In this document: positions 36,532 to 48,731 of the stretch, one piece after another
Position numbering within the stretch: the stretch's first letter is position 1
How the letters are laid out: each line of letters opens with the position of its first letter
Source of the DNA: Sitta carolinensis
Lineage: Eukaryota > Chordata > Aves > Passeriformes > Sittidae
Reading direction: 5' to 3'
Length of the DNA: 64,000 nt
Assembly: GCA_032173965.1 (NCBI GenBank)
Contig: CM063283.1
Span: 82,400,743-82,464,742 of the forward strand
The notes under the pieces: generated by a model
Told to the model about the DNA's origin: nothing
What the model saw: only the letters and a program-made list of their open reading frames with translations
The model's database searches: none
Made by a program: the position numbers and the translations under genes

Positions 36532-39500
36532 TAATTTGTAAGGACTTCAAAGATTTATTATGCTGTTTGTGCTATAGGACTATAAATTCATATATTTTGA
36601 GAATACTGGAAAATTTTAAGATGTAATAACTCCCAATCACTCTACATGCTTTGGTATCTTACTACAGTGTCCAAACCTGGTATCCTAGGGAAACCTGCTC
36701 AGTTGGGTAAGGGTAGAGAGGATAAAGCTGGGATTTTTAAGAGTGTCAGTTATATTATTGTTTGTTGTTGATATGCATTGAGTGTATAGGCATACCCTTT
36801 AACCTACAGGACTAACAGCATGACTTTTGCACTTAAACGTTTAATCTAAAGTGACCTCTTAGTTTCATAAATACTAATTTTCAAATCTAGTTTGACAACT
36901 TCTTAGCTCCAAAACACCACATGTCCAGTCTAGTGTTTATCTGGATTGACTTTACTATAATTGGGACTTGTATTTATGTATTATCACCAGCCAGACAGCA
37001 GGACACAATGATTGATTTACTTTTTTGTTGTTCACACTATTATATTTCCTGTTCAAGTGAAATGCAGAAAGTCAGTCAGCAGATGCTCAGTTTATTCTTG
37101 TGTCTGATAAAAGCGAGCAAAGGAATAGTTTGCATTAAAACCCACTGTTATTTGCTATACTTGATCACTAACTTGTCTACTGTAATTTCTCTTCATGTGT
37201 CTTGGTTGATTGCTTGAAATAAATCCCATAAAGAAAAACTAGGAGAGATTAATGAGGAGTTGCATCCTTACTTTAATTGGAATTGTTTAATTGGAATTGT
37301 CTCTTGAGAGAGAATCTAGGGGGTTAGGTTGTTGGTTGTTTGAGTAGGTTGGGGAGGGGGAATTTTCAAGCAATGAAAAATTTATTTACAACTTTATTTT
37401 CAGGTGAACTGAATCTTCATCCAAAAGTTTCTTAATCTCTAAGTATAAACGGCTTTTGCAGCTGGCATCAGTTCTTAAAGACCACCACAAATTGCATGTT
37501 CTGAACTGAGAGTGTATTTTCTCTTAGAAAGCACCATTTACCCCACTTTCTTCCACAAACTGTCTCATGCAGTGTCAAAACTAATGCATCTGCTGTTGTG
37601 CATCTTACTGTTTCTCAGATCAAGCCACAATGGTTTTACCTACCGCATATTATTTTTAAGTAAGTTTGGGGCCCACATCTTGTTTCTGTAAGTGGAAGAA
37701 AATGTTTCAGATACTGGACCTACAGTACAAGCTAATACAGATTTGAATTCTAAATAGCAGTCCTAGAAAATGGTAAAAGTTAATGTGCTTAGCTCTGTGC
37801 GCATCAGGGTGTTATTAGGAAAAGGCTGTTACATCCAGCCATAAAGAGCTAGAGAGTTATTCCTTTTTGGACTATATAAGTCAACTTAAGCATCTTATTA
37901 AACTTTTTCTTCTTGTGCACTAGAAGTCTCATAAGGCAGCATACAAGCAGCTAACTAACTTTGGCATGATACATTTTCAGTATCACTGAGCTAAATCACT
38001 GCATTTGATTATGGGTAAGGCTGTTGTATGCCTTTTTCCTGTTTCTTAAAATGTTCCTGCAACTTTTTTTGAAGGACACCAAACAAGAAAGCTGATAAGA
38101 GAAAACCACCATCCTTAAGTAATTATCAGGAAGTAAATATGAATGTGTAGGAAAACAACATTTTCATGCTACAGGTTTCTGTACTTGTTAACAAAACATG
38201 TCTTTCTGAATGGGAAGAATTCTAATAATTCTTAATTAGAATCTAATTAGAGATGTAGTCTTTGATACTTTAAACAGTAGCATATGAGCAAAATAAGTTA
38301 GTGTGCTAATGGCAACTATTAAACAGCATTAAAAATACTGTAGCCACCAGCTATTGTATTCAAGGAGATATTTTCTTTTTTTCTGGAGGTTAGCTTGTAA
38401 TTGAAGCCTGTGGGTTATACTTCTATCCAAAATTCAGAAGTTGCCATGTATTTTGCTGAAACACTAATGTCAGAGGAGAATTTGCTGTCTTTCAAGATAG
38501 TTGAAGCCCGCCCCTGATTAGCAAGTCAAAAGTACTTATTCCAATAATGAAAGAACTTACATGGTCTTTATGGATTTTTTTTCATCTGGACAGGTCACTT
38601 AAAGCCACGTTAAAAATAAACTGTTGACTTATTCCAAATGCACATTTTAAAATCTATTCAGAACTCCACCGTGAAAATTCACCTTTCAGTGTGTTTTAAT
38701 GCAAATGAAAACAAAACAGTGTTTTTTTAGGGATTTTTTAATTTTTTTTCCCTTTATGGGAGGTACTTTGCTTCACTTGCATGCTGTCATTCACAGTGAG
38801 GTGGATATCTGATTGTACTCATTGTATAAACATAGTAATTGCAAAGTTTGGTTATGTGATATGAAATGCTTGCTAGCACTTGGTATTCTGCAAGTAGGCC
38901 TGTGATTGGTATGTATTATGTACTTCAAATAACAAAAATTTAGAGACATAAAAATCAGCATTCAAGTCTCAAATATTTTCTGTGTGTTGTTGAAGAAATT
39001 CTAGAGCTGTAACTTTCAAAACTGAAGGATAGCTGTTGTAGATTTCTTCAAACCCTTATCACTACTGTACACAGATTTAACTGTGTTTCTGGAACTTTAG
39101 AATATCCTGAACACGTGGGATATATACAGTTGTACACTGTTCATCACATTGTCAAAAATGCCAGTCCTCAAGGCCTAAAAGGTGCCACAGGCAAAATGTT
39201 TAATCCTAACCAGCTGGTGCACAAGGCATCTGGGGAAACAATTCACAGAATTCCCTATGGGCATTTTGTGGGATGGTGGTGCAGGGAGAATGTGATACAT
39301 TCAGAAATACTTCAGAGTTATTTTCCATTTCTCTGCAGGGTCAACCTTTGATATAAAGGTCCTTCTTGGATGGTTTCTCTATATCCTTTACTTGATAAGC
39401 ATATTGTTCCCGCTCATTATCCTGTAGCGACTAAAGCTCATTTTCCTCCTATTTCTATAATTTGTAAATTCTTTTGTTCTTTAATATATGGCTGCTTAGC

Positions 39501-42500
39501 TTTTTTATAATGAATAACGTTCTTGCCAAATTTCTGTAATCAGTTGCTTGATTTAAACATAGTGGAACTGCAGTGATCCATTTTAGTTTAAAGGGAGGGG
39601 AGAATTAAACCTTTTACCATCGACTGAGGTCTGAATAACATGTAACAGTTGCTTTTTGAAACAAATTAATTCTGAGGGGTTGAGGGTAGCTGGGCTGATA
39701 CCATCATCTTACAAGGTGAGTGTGCCTGAATTGCCGCCTCGTACACACACGTTCTTACCAGAAGCACTGTTTACCCCAGAGCCCGGGCTGTGTGAGCTGC
39801 GTTAGCATTGCTCTGCACACCAGGTTGCGCTGTGTGAACTGCGTGGCCTAACACAGGCACTCCCTAACTCTGTATCATGCAGAGATAGTGTTAGTAGTGC
39901 CGTGTCCTATCACTAAGAGGGGAGGATAGTGGACTTGGCTTTCAACTCAAGCCCGTGACTTAAAGGGAGACTGTAAATAACCTGCTATCAAACTGATGTA
40001 CTTTTACAATGATAACAGTGTACTATGAGAGATGTCAGCATTAGTGTGATCTCATAAAGCTCCTTCTATGGTGTCAACAAAGGAAGGGCTGCCAAAAGTT
40101 CATATTAAGGTCTGGAAGAGTGCAGCTATAGGTGTTCCTATAAAATCATTATTGGTTTTGAGTGGGGTGACATAATAGTAGTCAGCATAAACAGCACTGG
40201 TAGTATGTTGTATTATTCATCTCAAGCTTTGCTGTCCTGAATAGCTTGGAATAGCAGAACCATTATCCTGATTAAAGAACTAACTGTTGTTTTTATTTAT
40301 AATTGAGAAACTGAAAGTTATTCACTGTTGTAGGGGTTTTATAGTGCTCCTTATTCTAACTGTATCTTGTTACCCTAGCATATAAATGTTACTTTTGTTA
40401 GCAGTTATATTGATTTTGTTTATACATTGTGATTTATTAGAAGAAATACTGAACTTTTGTCTTCTTTCAAAGTGGCAGTTGCACTTGTGTCCTACTGGAG
40501 ACTCATCTTTTTTGTGTGCTGCATCCAGTCTTAACAGTTTTTTGCCTTTTCTGGTACTGAGAAATGGAATTCAGAATTGTGTGGTCTTCAAGTTTGAAGT
40601 TCACCTGAACCCTGATATAGGACAATTAAAATTAATTCAATTTTGAATTATGCCAATAATGAATGTGATTTATTAATCACGCTCACTTCTTTGTAACTGA
40701 CACTTAAACCAAAAAAAGTTCAAAGCTATATAATCGTAGCTTACAGATCATTACTTTCAGTTGCTTCTCTATCCTGTCTTTCAAAAGAGGTAAACTTAAT
40801 TGTAGCTTTACATCAGTCATTTAAACAGTGCATTTTTTAAACAGGTGTTCAATCTATGAGGAAATTTGGTATCATATAGAGGAGATAGCCTTCCTTTTTT
40901 CTTTATTTTTCATTCAGTGATGCTTGAGAACCTGGTTTATATTGTTTAAGAACCTCTTTATATGCCTTACATTTACTCTGTCAGCAAAAAATAAATTTGA
41001 GGCTAAAAGTATGTTTGGTCTTACTTCAGTACAAAATCATAAATGCAGCTTATCCAGTGATCTAGCTTTCTCTACTCTTAGACTTAGTCAATAACTGCAC
41101 AGGATTTTTCAGCAAGCCATCTTTGAGAAAAATCTTCAAAATGCCAGTGGTAAAATCAGATGACCGAGTCTTGGCAAATTAGGAGGTTTTGCACACACAG
41201 TTGTCGTAAAGTTGCCTTGTTTTCATTGAATTTAAGTCATTGCATTGATTCAAGAAGATACTAATTAAGCATACTCATTGTTTTTCACAGTCAGCAACAA
41301 TTAGTTATTAAATTTAGTTTTTTAAGTGTGGCATAATATGTAAATAGCTCATTTGTGTTGGGCTGTTAATGTGGTTTTCTTGTCTTCCAGTTAGCAGCAT
41401 GGTACCAATGTCTTGGTAGATAAGATTAATTTGCATTCTGTGAACAACAGACACAACTTAAAATGGGTCCATTGAAACCTACAGTAACCAAGAGGTGTTT
41501 TTAAAAGTGTGTTCCAGTACTTAATGTTTGATGTGCCCCTTTTGCATAGCAATCATGTAAAAGATAGCTAGAAACTGTAGAGCCACCCACATACTGCTTC
41601 TTGACCACAGGTACTTGCAGACATGATGAACTCTTGGGATAGGTGTCCCATTAACCTTCAGCTTGCTGTTGAGTTTCATTTCATATGGAGCTACCCTTGC
41701 ATATTTGTTCTATGCAGATCTTACTAGTAACTTTGGCTGATTTTGGGTTAAATGAGATGAGCTGGAAGTCTAAGTAAAACGTCCATGAAGTCTGCATGGG
41801 AAAATGTACAGGGAAACATTGAATGGGTGCTGAGGAAATCATTGCCAAATATTTGCAGGATGTGCTGCTCAGTGTGAATTAGGTTCAATTTGATGTCCTT
41901 GACAAAAACAAGGCTTATAGAACCTATCAAATGTCTTGACTTGATCAGGGTTTTTTGATTCAGGAGAATAGTTTCTAACAGTTTTATTCCTTTAGAAGCT
42001 AGATTTGTATTGATAGACAATAAATAATCTAAATTTCGTAAACATTTCTAGTAAGTATGATCAATACTGATGTATTGTAAATAATAATCCTCATGGCGTA
42101 CTTTACCAAAAGATAAAGCAAACCTTTTGAAGTTGTGCAATATTGAAAACAATGATGAGCTAGATTATTCTTCCACCTGCTAAATCTTCATGGATAGTCA
42201 TCATTTACTGCAAATAATGTAAATCTTCTGTTGTAACATCAGATTTTAAACAAAAGTTCTGAATTTTCTTCTCTTACTTGCTTTTAGCACACTAAAAACA
42301 CTGCCTAAAATTTTGACTACTTGCTTATTTATCAAGTGACAAATTTAAGCTTAGTATTTTAGAAATATTTTTTCTGAAATGCTTGAAAAAGTATGTAAAT
42401 GTCAAATAAAGACTTACACTAATGGAGATTGAATGAAAGTCAGGAGTACTGTTCCTGTTCTGGCAATGTATTTGTGGTGTTCTGTAAGATGTCTAATTTC

Positions 42501-43585
42501 TTGTGTCTTTTTTCTTCATGTGTAATGATTGCCCTGAAATCACAGTTATTATTTAGTTATTCTGAAAGCTAAAGTTCATGTGGTTACCAGTGACCACGTT
42601 CTTTGCTCTGCCCTTTTTCTGTGCTTTGGCACTGTGCCCTGCTTGCAATTTTGGAAGTGCACAGCTTTCCATTTAGTTCTGTAGAAATCAGTATAGTTTG
42701 TGTTGCATCCATTTCCTGTAACAGCAATGATTTCAGACTGATATAACATCATAATAGTATTAGATTAAGTCTTCATCAGAAGTTCTATCAGAAATCCTGG
42801 GTTTGGTTGGTAAATTGGCAATTTGTGATTTTACTGACAGACTTGCAGGACAAAGTTTGTATTTTAGGCTTCCTGATTTGTTGGTTTTGTGTTAAAATTT
42901 TCAGGGAGGGAAATCTCAAGCAAAGTCATAAGCAAGAAGCAGTTGTCACTGACTTAAAATTATTGTCTTGTGATTTCAGGGATTAAATTATATGTCAAGT
43001 TAGCCTCTGTTGCTGGATTTAAAGTAGTAGTTGTACTTTCACGCACCAATCATTCTAGTCTGGGAAAAGATGTTTTTGAAAGGATTAATTGAAAATTCAG
43101 TTAATGTCCAAAAGATGGACGTACTGAACAGCTTATTCAATGTTTAAATAAATTGCTGAACAGTTATAAAATGTCATTCATGTTGTTATTTCCAGACCAC
43201 TCTGTCAACTTCTAAATTAAGGTGACAGTGTAAATAATAACAATCTAAATCCAAAATGGCCAGAATGACTTTGTAAAAATTTCATAATGCATATCACCAA
43301 ACTTGGTTGCAAAAAATGCTGTCTCTTGTAGGAAAATCTATGGCATTCTGAATCAGCGTTAACTGATTCTTCATTTCAACCTAATTCTGCTATTCAGAGG
43401 CTTACATTGGTAAAGTTACAAGTGCATATATTGTGGACTGAAGTTTCATCTCTGGATAGTCTCTGTAGCAACGCAGTTCATCTAAAATCTAAAAACACAG
43501 CATCTTATTAGAGGAAATTAATTTGTGTAATCCATCTTTCTCTTTAATACTCACCTCATCTGCATCAATTTGGGTGGTCCTGGTT

Positions 43586-43624
43586 TTCATGATCTGATGA
43601 ACAGGGTCATCTGAAGATCATGAA
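43586..43624 (+). repeat. Inverted repeat, hairpin-forming
   Basis: TTCATGATC and GATCATGAA are perfect 9-bp arms; inside them GATGA pairs with TCATC around an ACAGGG loop. In intron RNA this would form an interrupted 14-bp stem. Confidence 0.7.
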
Positions 43625-44739
43625 TAGTAAATAGGCTCCATCTGCAGAACTATTCCAACAGCCTTTTTCCCTTAAAATTCAGTTTATGCTGTACACAAAT
43701 AAATAAAATGTGAAATTGCTTTTTTAAGATGGCAGAGAACATGAGATTTGTTCTAAAGGTATGTAATTCCTTTATTGCCAGGTATTGGTTTTATAATTTC
43801 TAGTATTGATACTTGCTGAAGTTAGTCATACGCAATTAACAAACTGAAAAAGGCCCTTGCTATGTGTTTGGAGTCCAGACTGTGTAATCATAGCAAGGTG
43901 ACATGTATCTTATCTTAGCTATAACCTGATAATAGCCCAGGGCATAGTGTTCATACATGACTTTCTTTTGGTAATGTACAGAAAATCTGATCAGTTGCTC
44001 CTTCCTGGCCTACTAACATGACCACACATCTGGCATCTAACTGCTGTCTTTTTATTTACTCACTGTCTTGCCTCCTAAGAATTCTGGATTCTCTTAGCAG
44101 CTGTGGAAAGAACTGTCAGGCATTGTTCTGTTTAATCCAAGAGTACTGGAAAAATTAAATAATCATTCAAGAAGGCATTTACATGCAACACTTCCCATTC
44201 CAATGGGGAGACATTGCATCCTACAAGAAAAAAAAATTATGTATCTAGGCCCAGATGCACATGAACTCCTTTCTGAGTCCAAAGGATCAGTTTCTTCTTG
44301 TGAAGGTAGATTTCTTAACTGCACAGTGTCAACATCTAGCACTTCATCAGTATGTCATACTCACTCTAGCAACACTATCCATAACTTTAAAGCAATCAGT
44401 TTCCGTAACTGGTTGTTGAATATGAGCCTAATAACTTGATTCCTTCTGCTATGTACACATCCTACGTGTTAGCTCCCTTGAGTTTTGAGTATACTGAAAA
44501 GGGATTACTCCCATCCAAAGGAGAGTTAGGAATGGATAGTGGTACTTCATTCTTCTGTTCATCTCACAGTGCATTGTTCTCTTGTTCTCTTTTCATGCAC
44601 ACCAGTTACAAATGGGAAGTTGCTAGCAAGAAATTAGTTTCAGGATCTTTCAGTATAGCAAAGGCCAGGTATGGACTATCTGGTTTAGAAATAATTCTTG
44701 ATAACATTAAATAATAGTGATAGTCTAGTCACAATGTTT

Positions 44740-44760
44740 GGGGGGGCGGGGGGGGCGGGG
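44740..44760 (+). repeat. G-rich tract G7-C-G8-C-G4
   Basis: Nineteen G residues in 21 bases on the transcribed sense strand. The two longer runs can split, so an intramolecular G-quadruplex is possible in DNA or nascent RNA. Confidence 0.75.
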
Positions 44761-45386
44761 TAGAACTCAGCATTTCAGGGTTGTTTGGTTTGGGTTTGCT
44801 TGTTTTCTTAGTTTAGCAAAGAATCATTTCTTTCTTTTACCTCCTGGTATATTTATGTAATTTCTTCTTTGTATTTCCTGCCTTATAGTAACTGTGCATA
44901 GTAGCAAGCATTGTTAGATGATTGACTTCTTATATATCTTCCTGAACTATTTGTTTTTACTAGCACCTTCTTTCTACTTTAAAGCTCTGGAATATATCTT
45001 TAATGCTGCATCAGTCGTGCTGTTACATTTTTTTTTCTATATTGAAAAGGTGCCACCTTACCTTACTTCTCTTAACTGCTGTGGTCTGCCCTTCGCTATT
45101 AAGTTACTTCTTTAAAGGGTTGCACTAGTTGCATACCTTTATACTGGCTGATTTAGAGGAACAATTTTCTTTCTACAATTATCCTGGGAGCCACTCTTAG
45201 TTTCTGCACCATCACAGGCTGAGGGATGCTATTGTGTTCCATGCTGTTGCCATTGGGCTTGGCTATTCAGCTTTATTTAAATTTCCTCCAAAAGCCAAAT
45301 AGGCTTTCTGTCATCTTGGTCCACGTTTTACTGGGTTGAAGACTACACTCCAGCAGTTGAAGTTTTTATATGGCTGAAAATTATTT

Positions 45387-45398
45387 GGGGGGGGGGGG
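45387..45398 (+). repeat. G12 homopolymer
   Basis: Uninterrupted run of 12 G residues in the intron, prone to length error in sequencing and assembly. Confidence 0.85.
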
Positions 45399-48249
45399 TG
45401 CTTCCTGTAATGCTGGGATGCTTTTTCCAAAGACTTGAGGTCACTTCCACTTAATCTCCTAAGACTTTAATATATTGTTGGTATATGCTTCTGAGAAGAA
45501 ATTCTAATATTTGCTAGGCAAATAATTAAGGGTTTTTTTAAAGTCATCTTCAAGATTATATTTTGCTCGGCAATATCCAGAATATTGTGTTATATGTTGT
45601 GTTTTTCTTGTGTATGTTCAGATCTTTGTTAAAGTGGTAAACTCTTCTGCCACAGTTCCTTGAGTCCAGTCCATTCATAGTGTGTATCTTTAGCTTTGGA
45701 AGGAAGCTCTGAGCATGCATCTTCCCCTCTGTTTGTTTATCTGGCTAATAATAAGCTGCCAGGATACTTTAACAGCTTCATGGCAGGTACCCAGACCTTC
45801 ACCCAGAAAAGGATTTTGCCTTAGCTTTCATTGGAGAGAATTCTGATTTAGAATAAGTGTTATACTGTATTTGAACACTTCCAGTTTAATCTGGATGAAA
45901 GCTGACTTTCCCTTTCCCCTGTGGTTAATTCATGACTGAAAAGATTAAAAAAGATCTTAGGGGATTCATGACCACATTGCTTTATAAATGCTCTGTCTCT
46001 TTAAATGTGGCAATACAAACTCCTTTTCCATTTAGATGGTGTAAAGGATGTGATTAGGAGCTGCCAGTATACTTAAGTGTACTCAATTGCATGGGGATTG
46101 TTCATATATTGCAATCTGTGAACAACAAATATCCAGGTATATAAATGACCACTAGGTTGGAAACCATAGCGCTAAAACATATTAGGCTAACCATGCGATT
46201 GACTTGGAGCAGTGAAGTCATATTATGGCCAAGAAATGCAGAATATTCAAAATACTGAACAGGGTTTGCTGGTTAAGTTATGATGGATTCTGAGTTCCGT
46301 TTGAATAAAGGAAGGAAATACACAATTCTTTCCAAAATGGAGTTCAGAACATTTCTTTGTTACTGAGGCTTTTTCAGCAGACTCAGGAGCTCCAGACATT
46401 TTAGGTTCCAGACTGGCACTTCATTCTTTTACTTTAGCTCTCCATGTGACAGTCCATCATCTTAATGACATAATACAGCCACATCAAATAAGTCTGTGAA
46501 TGTAGCAGTCTATGGGAGTGCATCACCTGGTCGAAAGGGATGAAAATAGAAAGCCATTTAGGTGAGAAGATACCTTTCCTTACCTCAAGTAAGGCCTGTT
46601 CTGCCTAACCTGAAACACAATCTGCCTTGTGATACAACCTTCCTGACCTTCCACATTTTGGTCTGGAATGGTTATCTGTTGTCAGAGTAGGATTCCTCTC
46701 CTACTCTAATGCCTCAGTTCTTCATCTCAAGTTCCAGGCGTGCTGCTGTTGTGTACTGCATGCCCAGTTTTCTGGGTTAGTTGATATAGTCTTCCTAAAA
46801 GACAGTGAGTGACAGCCAGATTTGCTCAATGCAGTTGGATAGTCTGGTCATGCCAACCACAACATGTCTGACTCTTGCCTTGTCAATTCCTTTCTTGTTC
46901 TCCCACTTCCGAAAGAAATAAATATCTTTATAACAAGTTGCAATAAAGAAGCAGGAGGCGGGGACAGAACTGGATGCTAAATTAAAACCAAGAAAGCAGG
47001 TGTTTTGTCATCATTTACTTTCTAACACTGTGTGATAACTTAAGAAATGATCCAGTTAAGACAAATCATGTTTCACTAGTACTTTTTCATGGTTTCCTTT
47101 TCTTAATTGAACAAGGATATCTACTTTGGGGTTTTAATACAGTGTTACATTATAGAATGGCTATAAATGGATAAATAGGGCTAAAGATTATATGAGAGTA
47201 AAATAATACCATCAGTAAAAGAAGTCTCTGATGTAGTGGTGAAAGCATTATTTTGGGCTGTCTATGTCTTTGTGTAATCAGGAAAATGTCCTTATTTAAA
47301 GTAGGAGGGTTGAAAACAGAGTAAGAATGGCCAGGTCTTTCATTTTACGCTGTTAGTAACTAAACTTGTGCATGACAAGGTATGGATAACAAATACCCAA
47401 CACCTCTATCTTAAGAGAATTTGGATGTGCTAATAGTGTTCACAGCTTGGAATAGTAAGAGTTACCATACTCAGAACTGTAATGGTGATATTTGAAAAAA
47501 ATTTCCATCATTTCCTAAGCATTTCCTAAGGATTACTATGATAAAGGTATATCCATTTAAAATGTGAAAACTCCACTAAAACTATAAAAGTGAAGGAACT
47601 GAAGGTCACTTCAATTTTCACAGAAGCTTATCAGATTTCTGTTCGCATGAAGAATATTGATGTATACTCAAACTTGGCCTCACCAGCCCCATAGAATGTA
47701 CTTGAGATTCAATACACTGAAAATAGAGTGGGAGCAGAGCTTAATTCTAGTGAAATGTGACAGATATTGCAATCTAGTATGTGCATGTTAATGTCTATAA
47801 AACTATTTATGAAAAAATGTATCCTGTCAATTTTTTAAAAAATTTTTGACATCATTTATATTTTTAATGTAACCTTTTGGTAAAGCATGATTTAAAGCAG
47901 TGTTTCAGTGTGGTAACATTAGCTTCATTACTGCTATGGCTTTCCATTGTAACATTCAAATTTTAGATTCTTGAAAGACACTTAGATATAGATTAATGTA
48001 TAAAAAGATATTTATTGATTATGTTAGCCATTCTGAAAGCCTGTGTGAAGCTTTTTCTGTCATTGCCTTCATTTTCCCAGTGTAATAGGGCTCCCACTAA
48101 AGGACGAAAGAGTTTAAAAGGAGTAAACTGCTGTGTAATAAGCTTTACCCTTCAGTGCGGTACTTCACTGAAGCTAGACAGTGAGTGTTTTGTGACAGAA
48201 GGGAAAGCTGAGGGGGATGGGAAGAAGAGGAAGCTAGAAAATAACCACG

Positions 48250-48584
48250 ACTGGCCTCTCTGCATTCCTCTAGAGCTTGCCTTTTTTAAAATTGGAAGCT
48301 GCTTTTATAGATGCTCCTCTAAACACGGTTTTCATTTTCCGTACTGTCCCATTTAGACTTTGGAATGCCTGGATGAAAGGGCAGGTCCCCAAAGTGATTT
48401 CCAATCTGTTTTTGCAATTCCAGCCAAGTTCCCTTTAATGTATGGAGCGGGCGAAGTTGAGCCGACTCTTATAATATCACGGAACTCGGGCGCAGCTGCT
48501 GCTTGAAGCGGCACTGTGTGATAATACAAGAGCTCTGCTATTTACTGGGATTCAAGTGCCTGGACTGGCACACAGAGACATTAT
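48250..48584 (+). promoter_or_regulatory. Probable internal promoter of the PR72-like isoform
   Basis: This interval directly precedes the alternative first coding exon. It shows a TATA-like TTATAATAT at about 48,469-48,477, roughly 115-130 bp before the ATG codons. There is an M-CAT/TEAD-type CATTCCT at 48,263-48,269, a GGAATG at 48,362-48,367 and a CAGCTG E-box at 48,493-48,498. A small CpG-richer patch lies at 48,445-48,510. In the paralogue PPP2R3A the corresponding PR72 transcript is known to be enriched in heart and skeletal muscle, and these are muscle-type motifs. Each motif is short and common, so the promoter call rests mainly on position. Confidence 0.5.
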
Positions 48585-48599
48585 ATGAAATCCGAAAGC

Positions 48600-48731
48600 A
48601 TGAGGATAAAGGAGATTTCTTTGCGACAAGATCCTGATCTAAGAAAGGAGTTGGCATTGCTAGCTCGAGGATGTGATTTTGTTTTACCTTCTAGATTCAA
48701 GAAGAGACTGAAAGCTTTTCAGCAGGTTCAG
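48600..48731 (+). CDS. PR72-like alternative first coding exon of PPP2R3B
   Basis: Encodes 44 residues, MRIKEISLRQDPDLRKELAL then LARGCDFVLPSRFKKRLKAF then QQVQ. This is the same length as, and very similar to, the N-terminal exon of the PR72 isoform of the paralogous gene PPP2R3A as I remember it (MMIKETSLRRDPDLR...). That similarity favours the ATG at 48,600; an in-frame ATG at 48,585 would add five residues (MKSES). The donor CAG|GTTTGT at 48,731/48,732 leaves phase 0 and joins to the shared exon at 62,808, which starts VQTKKEE; in PPP2R3A the same junction is FQQTQ|IQNKPEKK. The product would be a shorter B'' subunit lacking the PR70 N terminus. A second possible donor lies six bases earlier. 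Confidence 0.88.

Larger units (their letters stand above)
36532..48250 (+). other. PPP2R3B intron 2, first part
   Basis: Long AT-rich intron sequence between the first coding exon and the alternative exon. It contains an inverted repeat (43,586-43,624), a G-rich tract (44,740-44,760) and a G12 run (45,387-45,398). A donor-like AAG|GTGAGT at 39,715 has no convincing partner exon. No other gene is nested here that I can recognise. Confidence 0.65.

Noticed and set aside
39640..39720. Consensus donor AAG|GTGAGT at 39,715
   Set aside because: No convincing acceptor or conserved reading frame upstream.
48015..48356. 113-codon ORF before the alternative exon
   Set aside because: No recognised domain and no splice donor in a sensible frame; it overlaps the probable promoter.
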